From an uncultured Elusimicrobiales bacterium (GTDB lineage Bacteria; Elusimicrobiota; Elusimicrobia; Elusimicrobiales; Elusimicrobiaceae): 10,501 nucleotides of DNA. The stretch lies in assembly GCA_934644855.1 (NCBI GenBank), contig CAKUDJ010000012.1, positions 1 to 10,501 on the forward strand. The letters run 5' to 3'. A program made the translations under genes and the position numbers. The notes below the pieces were generated by a model. It did no database searches and was not told the DNA's origin. It saw only the letters and a list, made by a program, of their open reading frames with translations. This document shows positions 1-5,869 of this stretch, piece by piece (position 1 is the stretch's first letter; each line of letters begins with the position of its first letter).

Positions 1-597
1 GGGTCCTTCATCTATAATTAACTTTACTTCTACGGTGTTTTCTTTTTCTACCCGGGTTAATTCGTATTTAATTTGCGCGTTTACATAGCCCTTTTCGGCA
101 TATTTTGCTTGAATACGGGCCAGGTCCGCATCCAACTTGGCTTGGTTGAACGGGTCCTTGAGTTTAAGCGTCATGGCTTGGGTAATGGCCCCTTTGCCCA
201 AATGCTTGCGGCCCTGGTAAGTAAGACGGTCAAAAATAGGCTTTTCCGTCACAATATACGTCAGGCGGTGGCACGGATAGGGTTGGAAAAACTGCTTGTC
301 TTTTTTGGTGCCTTTGATGCGGGAAATATCCACTTCCACCTTATCAAAGTTGCCTAAAGAGGATATATCGTTAATATCTTCCGATACGGAGTAGCGCTCA
401 TACAGAACGCCTTTTTTGGCGCTGCCCGCTTTGGTGACTGTGCGTTTAGAGATATTGCGCAGCCCCTCTACGGCTACTTCACAAACCATCCACGGGCCGT
501 TGGGGTCTACTTCTTCCTCAATGGCCTGCGCCGCAAACACGGGCTGTGCCAATAACAGCACCGCACCGAACAACTGTAAGTTGGAAAGTTTAATCAA
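1..597 (-). CDS. bamA: Outer-membrane assembly factor BamA, N-terminal part (runs off left edge)
   Basis: BamA inserts beta-barrel proteins into the outer membrane. Only the first 199 codons are inside the window. Residues 1-25 look like a signal peptide (IKLSNLQLFGAVLLLAQ followed by FAAQA). Two POTRA-like units follow, roughly residues 38-118 and 119-199. The visible signs are VEGLRNISKRTV, LGNFDKVEVD, YIVTEKPIFDRLTYQG and the closing VEVKLIIDEGP, all typical of BamA POTRA strands and helices. The barrel lies beyond position 1. The start is TTG at 597-595, chosen because AAGGGG lies 6 bases upstream and the signal peptide begins there; no ATG fits. The gene sits directly behind an rpmB terminator, so its expression probably depends on read-through or on a promoter inside rpmB. 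Family assignment is firm; the exact start is likely but inferred. Confidence 0.9.
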   Translation of the reverse strand, partial: MIKLSNLQLFGAVLLLAQPVFAAQAIEEEVDPNGPWMVCEVAVEGLRNISKRTVTKAGSAKKGVLYERYSVSEDINDISSLGNFDKVEVDISRIKGTKKDKQFFQPYPCHRLTYIVTEKPIFDRLTYQGRKHLGKGAITQAMTLKLKDPFNQAKLDADLARIQAKYAEKGYVNAQIKYELTRVEKENTVEVKLIIDEGP

Positions 598-603
598 ATC
601 CCG

Positions 604-609
604 CCCCTT
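604..609 (-). promoter_or_regulatory. Ribosome binding site deciding the bamA TTG start
   Basis: On the minus strand AAGGGG lies 6 bases before TTG at 597. It is the only Shine-Dalgarno-like motif near the start of the signal-peptide-coding frame, so it supports the non-ATG start. Confidence 0.6.
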
Positions 610-616
610 ATTTAAC

Positions 617-650
617 AAAAAAAGCCCGCACTAGCTTAAAAGCACGGGCT
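617..650 (-). terminator. Rho-independent terminator after rpmB
   Basis: On the minus strand a 10-bp stem (AGCCCGTGCT with AGTGCGGGCT, two G-U pairs) with an 8-base loop is followed by six T. It lies just after the rpmB stop and only about 20 bases before the bamA start codon. Confidence 0.85.
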
Positions 651-673
651 GATTGAATGCAAAAAGTGCTGAC

Positions 674-868
674 TTATTTGGTGGGTCTGGTCGCACGGCC
701 GCTTTTGATGCAGACGGTGCAAACATACGCAGTCTGTGCTTTGCCGTCCAACATCACTTTTTGTTTTTGCAAGTTGGGCTTGAAGCTTCTTTTTGTTCTC
801 ATGTTAGAGTGGCTGTAAGAACCGCCGGAAACCGGGGCTTTGCCACACACTGCACATTTATACGCCAT
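674..868 (-). CDS. rpmB: 50S ribosomal protein L28
   Basis: This 64-residue protein is a component of the large ribosomal subunit. It starts MAYKCAVCGKAPVSGG, followed by the basic stretch SNMRTKRSFKPNLQKQKV and a C-terminal YVCTVCIKSGRATRP, the standard L28 layout and size. Cysteines 5, 8, 50 and 53 form two CxxC pairs, so this is the zinc-binding (C+) paralogue form of L28. AAGGAAGGG lies a few bases upstream of the ATG. A good sigma70-like promoter lies upstream and a terminator downstream, so the gene is probably transcribed mainly alone. Some read-through may feed bamA. Assignment is secure. Confidence 0.96.
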   Translation of the reverse strand: MAYKCAVCGKAPVSGGSYSHSNMRTKRSFKPNLQKQKVMLDGKAQTAYVCTVCIKSGRATRPTK

Positions 869-907
869 AATTCCCTTCCTTATAACTGAATTAAATTTTG
901 TCTATAT

Positions 908-936
908 ATTTTATTAAATCCAAGCGGGTTTGTCTA
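908..936 (-). promoter_or_regulatory. Sigma70-like promoter of rpmB
   Basis: On the minus strand TAGACA (936-931), a 17-base spacer and TAAAAT (913-908) precede rpmB. This gives a leader of about 30 bases that contains the Shine-Dalgarno sequence. The -35 box lies 7 bases past the terC stop. No separate strong terminator for terC is visible here. Confidence 0.6.
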
Positions 937-942
937 CCCCGT

Positions 943-1878
943 TTAGGCTTCTTTGGGCGGGAAAACTTTACTGGCTAAAACAGACAAAGCCAATATCCCC
1001 ACAATTACGCTTAGCGAAGCCACCACCGGCACATGGAAGACCCGGCTTACCAACATTTTGGCCCCTACAAAGAACAAAATAACGGAAATGCCGTATTTGA
1101 GGTAAGGGAATTTGTTGGCCATGCCGGACAATAAAAAATACAAAGACCGCAAACCGATAATAGCAAAAATGTTGGACGAATACACCAAAAACGTATCTTG
1201 CGTAATGGATAACACGGCCGGGATGGAGTCCACCGCAAAAATCAGGTCGGACATTTCAATCACCAGTACGGTGGCAAACAACGGGGTGGCCAGCCATTTG
1301 CCGTTTTCTTTAGTAAAAAAGTTTTCCCCGTGGTAGTCCGTTTTAATGGGCATTATTTTTTTGAAAACTTTTAAGATGAACGATTGGCTGGGGTCAAAAT
1401 TATCGTCTTCTTTTTGCAAGAGCATTTTGGTTGCCGTAAAAATAAGCAACGCCCCGAACAGGTAAATCGTCCACGAGAAAGCGGAAATAAGCTGTACGCC
1501 GATAAAAATGAACACAAAGCGCATGATTACGGCCCCTAAAATACCCCAGAGCAACACTTTGGGCTGCAAATCCCGCGCGATGGCAAAATAGCCGAAAATC
1601 ATAATAAATACAAACATATTATCCACGGACAGGGAATATTCCAGTACATACCCGGTAAAAAATTCCAATGCGTGTGTGGGGCCTTCCACCAACCAAATAG
1701 CGCCGCCGAATAATACCGCTAAAGAAACCCACGCCGAAACCATAACGGCGGCTTCTTTAATGGAAACGTGCCCATGGTGTTTGTTAAGAACGGCTAAATC
1801 AATAAATAAAGCGGCCAGTACAATTACCCAAAAGGCAATCCACATGGCCACCGATACAGTAGTTGTGACGGGTTCCAT
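943..1878 (-). CDS. TerC/Alx-family integral membrane protein (probable metal ion exporter)
   Basis: This 311-residue polytopic protein of the TerC family has about nine hydrophobic segments. Known members such as E. coli Alx act in manganese export and others are linked to tellurite resistance; the substrate here is inferred. Family acidic signatures are present in the first half, EYSLSVDNMFVFIMIFGY (E80, D86). They recur in the second half, VIEMSDLIFAVDSIPAVL (E208, D211, D217), followed by SSNIFAIIGLRSLYFLL. A charged cytosolic linker (about residues 154-195) separates the halves. Length matches Alx (about 320). The ATG start has GGAG about 11 bases upstream, a slightly long spacing. The leader predicted from the extended -10 promoter is only about 28 bases. 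That is too short for the yybP-ykoY manganese riboswitch that controls some TerC genes. Confidence 0.92.
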   Translation of the reverse strand: MEPVTTTVSVAMWIAFWVIVLAALFIDLAVLNKHHGHVSIKEAAVMVSAWVSLAVLFGGAIWLVEGPTHALEFFTGYVLEYSLSVDNMFVFIMIFGYFAIARDLQPKVLLWGILGAVIMRFVFIFIGVQLISAFSWTIYLFGALLIFTATKMLLQKEDDNFDPSQSFILKVFKKIMPIKTDYHGENFFTKENGKWLATPLFATVLVIEMSDLIFAVDSIPAVLSITQDTFLVYSSNIFAIIGLRSLYFLLSGMANKFPYLKYGISVILFFVGAKMLVSRVFHVPVVASLSVIVGILALSVLASKVFPPKEA

Positions 1879-1912
1879 AAAACCAAATTCTCCGTAAAAT
1901 TAAGATATTAAA

Positions 1913-1921
1913 ATTATACCA
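1913..1921 (-). promoter_or_regulatory. Extended -10 promoter of terC
   Basis: On the minus strand TGG (1921-1919) directly precedes a perfect TATAAT (1918-1913), giving a TGnTATAAT extended -10. No convincing -35 box is present 16-18 bases further up, which is typical of extended -10 promoters. It is divergent from the tRNA promoter. Confidence 0.6.
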
Positions 1922-1947
1922 CTTTTGCCAAAGCCCCCAGAAAGCGT

Positions 1948-1976
1948 TTGGCCCGGGGCGGGAAAAATGCTAGAAT
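1948..1976 (+). promoter_or_regulatory. Promoter of tRNA-Thr
   Basis: TTGGCC, a 17-base spacer and TAGAAT, with TGC before the -10 box (extended -10), end 12 bases before the tRNA. Transcription would start about 6 bases before the mature 5' end. Confidence 0.65.
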
Positions 1977-1988
1977 AAATATATTCGC

Positions 1989-2061
1989 GCCGAGATAGCT
2001 CAACTGGCAGAGCAACGGTTTTGTAAACCGTAGGTTGTGGGTTCGACTCCCATTCTCGGCT
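1989..2061 (+). tRNA. tRNA-Thr (anticodon UGU)
   Basis: The full cloverleaf can be drawn by hand. The acceptor stem is GCCGAGA/TCTCGGC. The D-arm is GCTC/GAGC. The anticodon arm is ACGGT-TTTGTAA-ACCGT with anticodon TGT, reading ACA. The T-arm is GTGGG-TTCGACT-CCCAT with one G-U pair. The discriminator base is T2061. CCA is not encoded, so it must be added by the CCA-adding enzyme. The gene is 73 bases long. Seven T (2061-2067, the first being the discriminator) abut the acceptor stem. The last eight bases of the acceptor strand are also the first bases of a duplicated 118-bp repeat. Confidence 0.95.
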
Positions 2062-2170
2062 TTTTTTGCGTCCTCTTTTGCCCGCCGGCGTTGTCCTCGC
2101 AACCTCGGATACCTCGGGCTGCCGCCCTTTTTACAGTATACGCTCGGTTGCTTGCGTCCTAGCCGGGCGG
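2053..2170. repeat. 118-bp GC-rich repeat, copy 1 (overlaps tRNA 3' end)
   Basis: It is identical to 2228-2345 except for three substitutions (positions 2073, 2145 and 2167 against 2248, 2320 and 2342). It begins with TTCTCGGC from the tRNA acceptor strand. Inside are imperfect inverted arms: CCGGC-9 bases-GCAACC on the left and GGTTGC-10 bases-GCCGG on the right. The direct repeat TTGCGTCCT occurs at 2066-2074 and 2152-2160. GGGC-TGCC-GCCC followed by TTTTT (2116-2132) resembles a short terminator hairpin. The arms resemble REP/BIME or MITE-type non-coding elements, but no known family is recognised. The 57 bases after it (2171-2227) are AT-rich, with a small CGCCA/TGGCG hairpin and nothing recognisable as a gene. 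Confidence 0.9.
2116..2132 (+). terminator. Possible weak terminator downstream of tRNA-Thr
   Basis: GGGC-TGCC-GCCC is followed by five T. The stem is only 4 bp, so this is marginal. It recurs identically in the second repeat copy (2291-2307). Confidence 0.3.
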
Positions 2171-2227
2171 CCAAAATACTCGCAAAAAATACGCCAGTTG
2201 TTTGGCGGGGGAAAATTGTTTTTCTTG

Positions 2228-2345
2228 TTCTCGGCTTTTTTTGCGTCTTCTTTTGCCCGCCGGCGTTGTCCTCGCAACCTCGGATACCTCGGGCTGCCGC
2301 CCTTTTTACAGTATACGCTTGGTTGCTTGCGTCCTAGCCGGACGG
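2228..2345. repeat. 118-bp GC-rich repeat, copy 2
   Basis: This copy matches 115 of 118 bases of 2053-2170 at a constant offset of 175 bases, with no gaps. It includes the tRNA-derived TTCTCGGC and the seven-T run, although there is no tRNA body before it. That shows the duplication spanned the tRNA gene end. The substitution at 2248 breaks the internal TTGCGTCCT direct repeat seen in copy 1. The similarity stops sharply at 2345. Confidence 0.9.
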
Positions 2346-2425
2346 CGTTGTCCTCTGGCTTGCGGCCCTTTTGCCGCTTTTTGCATAAAAATTCCCTGGC
2401 GGTCCGTTGGTTGCTCCCGGCCTTT
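2343..2425. repeat. Probable decayed third copy of the repeat
   Basis: CGGCGTTGTCCTC (2343-2355) repeats the left arm exactly. GGCTTGCGGCCCTTTT resembles the copy core GGGCTGCCGCCCTTTT. TTGGTTGCTCCCGGCC (2407-2422) resembles the right arm TTGGTTGCTTGCGTCCTAGCCGG with an internal deletion. The middle is diverged, so the boundaries are approximate. Its right arm would supply the -35 box of the downstream promoter. Confidence 0.4.
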
Positions 2426-2435
2426 TTGCTACAAT
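2407..2435 (+). promoter_or_regulatory. Sigma70-like promoter of the tldD/tldE-like operon
   Basis: TTGGTT, a 17-base spacer and TACAAT precede the ATG at 2452. An overlapping second TACAAT at 2435-2440 pairs with TTGCTC at 18 bases. The leader would be only about 10 bases and include the AAAGG ribosome binding site at 2441-2445. Confidence 0.5.
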
Positions 2436-2451
2436 ACAATAAAGGTTATTT

Positions 2452-4149
2452 ATGAAAAAACTTCTCTTTTTACTTGTTTTATGTATGGGCAGCGGGCTGG
2501 TGTCCGCCGCCGAATGCCGCGCGGAACAGGCCCCGCTTCTGTCCGCTCTTTCCGCCCAATTACAGCGCAACTTCAAAACGCTTAAAAAATTGCGTCCGCC
2601 GGTGTATTATATGGCTTACCAGTTGTATGATGTGTCTTCTTTCCAGGCGCAGGCCAAGGCGGGCGGCCTGCAATATTCTTCCGCGGAAGAGAATAAAGCG
2701 GTGGATATTTCCGTCCGCGTGGGCAGTGTGCATACGGATAACACCCACGAATTAAAAGGCACTTATACAAACGCCAGTATGGTTTCCAAGCAAATGCCGT
2801 TGGCGCGGCAGGATTCCCCGGCGTTGCGCAACGCTTTGTGGCGGGGCACGCAAGAGGCCGTAGAGCAAGCCCAACAAGAATACAACCGGGTGCTTTCCAA
2901 CAAGCAGGTAGCCTCGGAAAGTGTGGATACGTCGGACGATTTTGCCCTGCCACAAAAAAATGTATTTTGCCAAGAGGAAAAACCCTTCGTTTACGATAGG
3001 GCCGAAATAGAAGCCCGCTTAAAAAGGTTGTCGTTGCGGGGGCAAAAGTATGCTTTTGCGGACGGCGCTTCTTTCGTGTTCCGCCTGGAACGCACCCATA
3101 TTTATTTTGTAGACAGTATGGGCAGCCGCATTTTTACTTCCCGCGTGTTGGGGCGCTACATGATGAGTATGCACGCCCGCAACCCGGACGGTATGGATTT
3201 GGAACGCAATATGATTTATGACGGGGTAAAAGCGGAAGACTTCCCATCGGAAGAAACCATGGCGGCCGATTTGGACCGCATGGCGCAAGAGCTGAAAGCC
3301 TTAAAAAATGCGCCGGTGGTGGAGCCGTTTACCGGGCCGGTTATCTTAAAAAACAAGGCAAGCGGGGTGTTTTTCCACGAAATTTTAGGCCACCGTTTGG
3401 AAGGCCACCGTCAAAAAAGTGATGCTTTCGGGCAGACTTTTACTAAAAAAGTAGGAACGCAAATTGTATCCCCCATTTTAAGCGTGAGCGATAACCCGCG
3501 TTGGGAAGAGTTTAACGGGGTTCCTTTGCGGGGGCATTATCTGTTTGATGACGAGGGCAACCCCGCCGAAGATGTGCCCTTGATTGAAAAAGGCATACTT
3601 AAAAACTTTTTAATGAGTGCCAGCCCTATCAAAAATTTTCCAAAATCCAACGGGCACGGGCGCAAATCCGCCGGGTACCGGGTGGTGGCGCGTATGGGCA
3701 ATACGGTTATTACGCCGCAAGTGAGTATGCCGTATGCGCAGTTGGAGCAAAAACTGTTGGAAGAAATCAAGCGGCAAGGCAAACCCTATGGGCTGATTAT
3801 AGAAGATATTTCCGGCGGATTTACCATGACCGACACCTCGGCCCCGCAATCTTTTAAGGTAAACCCTCTGCTCGTCTACCGGGTCTACCCGGACGGACGC
3901 AAAGAAGTAGTGCGCGGCGTGGATTTGGTGGGCACCCCGCTGGCCAGTTTCAGTAAAGTAATAGCCGCGGGGGATGATTACGCCGTTTTTAACGGCAGTT
4001 GCGGGGCGGAGTCCGGCTGGGTTCCTGTTTCGGCGGTGTCGCCCAGTATTTTGGTGTCCGAAATGGAAGTGGAAAAAGTGGCAAAGAGCCCTTCCAAACC
4101 GCCTATTTTGCGCCCGCCGTATACAGAAAAACAGAAAGGGGGAAAATAA
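2452..4149 (+). CDS. Exported TldD-like metalloprotease (TldD/PmbA family, peptidase U62)
   Basis: The protein is 565 residues long; cytosolic E. coli TldD is about 480. The family is known for TldD/TldE zinc peptidases that degrade unfolded peptides and mature microcin B17. Residues 1-20 (MKKLLFLLVLCMGSGLVSA) form a Sec signal peptide, so action in the periplasm or at the envelope is inferred. The zinc and catalytic motif HEILGHRLEGH lies at residues 309-319 (H309, E310, H314, EG at 317-318). The expected third ligand is C517 in NGSCGAESGWVPV. The C-terminal half keeps YRVVARMGNTVITP and the closing SPSILVSEMEVEKV strand typical of the family. The ATG has AAAGG 6 bases upstream. The stop is directly followed by the ATG of the second family member, so the two are translationally linked and likely form a complex. 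The substrate is unknown. Confidence 0.87.
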   Translation: MKKLLFLLVLCMGSGLVSAAECRAEQAPLLSALSAQLQRNFKTLKKLRPPVYYMAYQLYDVSSFQAQAKAGGLQYSSAEENKAVDISVRVGSVHTDNTHELKGTYTNASMVSKQMPLARQDSPALRNALWRGTQEAVEQAQQEYNRVLSNKQVASESVDTSDDFALPQKNVFCQEEKPFVYDRAEIEARLKRLSLRGQKYAFADGASFVFRLERTHIYFVDSMGSRIFTSRVLGRYMMSMHARNPDGMDLERNMIYDGVKAEDFPSEETMAADLDRMAQELKALKNAPVVEPFTGPVILKNKASGVFFHEILGHRLEGHRQKSDAFGQTFTKKVGTQIVSPILSVSDNPRWEEFNGVPLRGHYLFDDEGNPAEDVPLIEKGILKNFLMSASPIKNFPKSNGHGRKSAGYRVVARMGNTVITPQVSMPYAQLEQKLLEEIKRQGKPYGLIIEDISGGFTMTDTSAPQSFKVNPLLVYRVYPDGRKEVVRGVDLVGTPLASFSKVIAAGDDYAVFNGSCGAESGWVPVSAVSPSILVSEMEVEKVAKSPSKPPILRPPYTEKQKGGK

Positions 4150-5781
4150 ATGAGACTTTTATTTACTTTTCTTTTAGTTTTAGTGGGCGGCTGTTTTTGC
4201 ACGGCACAGGATATGTATTTTTCCGCCATGAAAGACGAACTGGCCCGCACCCATAAAAAACTGCAATTAAAAGATTCCGTGCGCCCCTATTTTACCACCT
4301 ATCTCCTTACGGAAAGGGCCGTGGTCCGCGCACAGGCGGCGTGGGGGGAACTGGAAAAATCCGTCCTGTCCGCCCAGGATGAACCCCAACGGAAGCTTTT
4401 AGTAAATATGATTGTTGGAACCCAACAGGAAAACAGTAATAATTTTCAGGCGGAGGAAGCCCCGGGGCTGCCCTATGCGTATATGCCGAGTGCCGGGTAT
4501 TGGGCGGCCGGAACCTATGCGGGCATACGGGAAGGCTTCTGGCGCACTTCGGATACGGAATACCGCAAAGCGTTGGAAATGTATTCCCAAAAAGAAGCTT
4601 ATAAGCGCAAGAAAAAGCTGAAAGATACAGCCCGGGATTTTGCCCCGGCACAATCGGCCCGGTTTATCGGCCCGTTGGCGGCCGCCGCATGGGGGGAGCC
4701 GGAAGAAATCAACCGTTTGGCGTGCGAACTGTCTGCCTTGGGGAAAAAATATACCCGTTTGGATATTGCCCGTGCGCGGGTGGTCGGGCAGCGGATGAAC
4801 TATTGGTATTTGGATAGCCAAGGGGGGCGTTGGCGGTTGGGCCATACCGTATGGAGCATTTATTTGGCGGCCCGGCTGCGCAACAAAGACGGCTACCAAC
4901 AAAGTTTTGAAACCGAGTTTAACTATGTAGATACGCCCTTGCCGGCGCAGGCGGAACTGGTGGAAAAGGCCGGGCAATGGTTTGCCGCCGTCAACTGGGT
5001 TTATGAAGCCAAAAAAGCCGAGCCGTATTTAGGCCCGGTGCTGTTAAGCCCGCAGGCCGCGGCCGGGTTTATAGATACACTCTTGGTGCCGGAGATTAGT
5101 AATACCACGGCATTACTTAGTGACGCCGGTTGGGTGTCGGCCGGGGGATTTAAGGATAAATTGGGCCAACGTGTTTTTGCCCCGGGGTTTACCATTACGG
5201 ACCGCCCGCTTTTAAGCAGTTATAAAGGCACGGGGCTGTTGGGGTATTTCCCGGTAGATATGGAAGGCGTTGCCGCGCAGGATATTACGTTGGTTAAAAA
5301 CGGGAAATTGACGGACTTGCCGTTCAGCCGCAGTTTGCCGGCTACGCGCAAAGCAAGCAACGGCCATGCGCGTATGGCGGAAGACAAACGCCCGCGCGCG
5401 GGAATTACCAATTTGTTTATCACGCCGGAGAAGGCTTTTACGCCGGAGGAGCTGAAACAAAAATTAATAGCCCGTTGTAAAGAGTTGGATTTGGAATACG
5501 GCTACCGCCTGGAAAGTTGGCCCGTGCTTGGCGAGATGCGCTTTACCCGTATCTATGTAAAAGACGGGCGCGAGGAGCCTGTTTACGGGGCTTCTGTGCG
5601 GAATTTAACTACACGCGCCCTGCGGGATATTTTGGCTGCCGGAACGGATGAAACAACATTTAATGATTCCGGTTTGGATGCCCGTTCCGTGACGGTCCCT
5701 TCTTTACTGGTGGATGAGGTGGAACTGAGGGTAAGTGATGAACAGCCGGACCGTGCCCCGTATGTGGCAAAACCGCAATAA
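4150..5781 (+). CDS. Exported TldE/PmbA-like partner subunit, metal site lost
   Basis: This 543-residue protein has the TldD/PmbA fold pattern, seen in LGPVLLSPQAAAGFIDTLL, GTGLLGYFPVDMEGVAAQDI, SNGHARMAEDKRPRAGITN and the closing VPSLLVDEVELRV. Where the upstream protein has HEILGH, this one reads TLLVPE (about residues 310-315). The Cys ligand region reads FNDSGLDARS with no Cys. It is therefore likely the non-catalytic partner, as TldE is to TldD. Its N-terminus MRLLFTFLLVLVGGC is an export signal with a lipobox-like VGGC, so lipidation at C15 is possible; cleavage after CFCTAQ is the alternative. The ATG abuts the upstream stop, and AAAGGGGG lies just before it. A terminator follows the stop. 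Family membership is fairly clear; the role is inferred from pairing. Confidence 0.8.
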   Translation: MRLLFTFLLVLVGGCFCTAQDMYFSAMKDELARTHKKLQLKDSVRPYFTTYLLTERAVVRAQAAWGELEKSVLSAQDEPQRKLLVNMIVGTQQENSNNFQAEEAPGLPYAYMPSAGYWAAGTYAGIREGFWRTSDTEYRKALEMYSQKEAYKRKKKLKDTARDFAPAQSARFIGPLAAAAWGEPEEINRLACELSALGKKYTRLDIARARVVGQRMNYWYLDSQGGRWRLGHTVWSIYLAARLRNKDGYQQSFETEFNYVDTPLPAQAELVEKAGQWFAAVNWVYEAKKAEPYLGPVLLSPQAAAGFIDTLLVPEISNTTALLSDAGWVSAGGFKDKLGQRVFAPGFTITDRPLLSSYKGTGLLGYFPVDMEGVAAQDITLVKNGKLTDLPFSRSLPATRKASNGHARMAEDKRPRAGITNLFITPEKAFTPEELKQKLIARCKELDLEYGYRLESWPVLGEMRFTRIYVKDGREEPVYGASVRNLTTRALRDILAAGTDETTFNDSGLDARSVTVPSLLVDEVELRVSDEQPDRAPYVAKPQ

Positions 5782-5797
5782 ACAACCGTTTACTGAT

Positions 5798-5829
5798 AAA
5801 AAATCCGCCTTGAATGAGGCGGATTTTTT
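5798..5829. terminator. Bidirectional rho-independent terminator
   Basis: A perfect 13-bp inverted repeat, AAAAAATCCGCCT and AGGCGGATTTTTT, flanks a 6-base loop. It yields a GC stem with a T run on either strand. It separates the convergent plus-strand TldE-like gene (stop at 5781) from the minus-strand TPR gene (stop at 5870). Confidence 0.93.
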
Positions 5830-5869
5830 GCACTTTACACAAGGAAAGATGTGCCCCCGGCCGGAAAAA

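Noticed and set aside
1879..1912. yybP-ykoY (manganese) riboswitch before the TerC-family gene
   Set aside because: The predicted leader is only about 28 bases and shows none of the riboswitch's stems.
2053..2345. CRISPR-like or IS element
   Set aside because: There are only two good copies of 118 bp with a 57-bp spacer, no transposase frame and no cas genes. The pattern does not fit either.
1914..2455. Several overlapping open frames of 80-129 codons on both strands around the tRNA and repeats
   Set aside because: They are translations of the tRNA complement and the GC-rich repeat copies. They lack good ribosome binding sites, and the peptides are low-complexity and Arg/Lys- or Pro-rich.
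4399..4977. Minus-strand open frame of 192 codons
   Set aside because: It lies wholly opposite the TldE-like gene, has no family features, and arises from the GC-rich codon pattern of the real gene.
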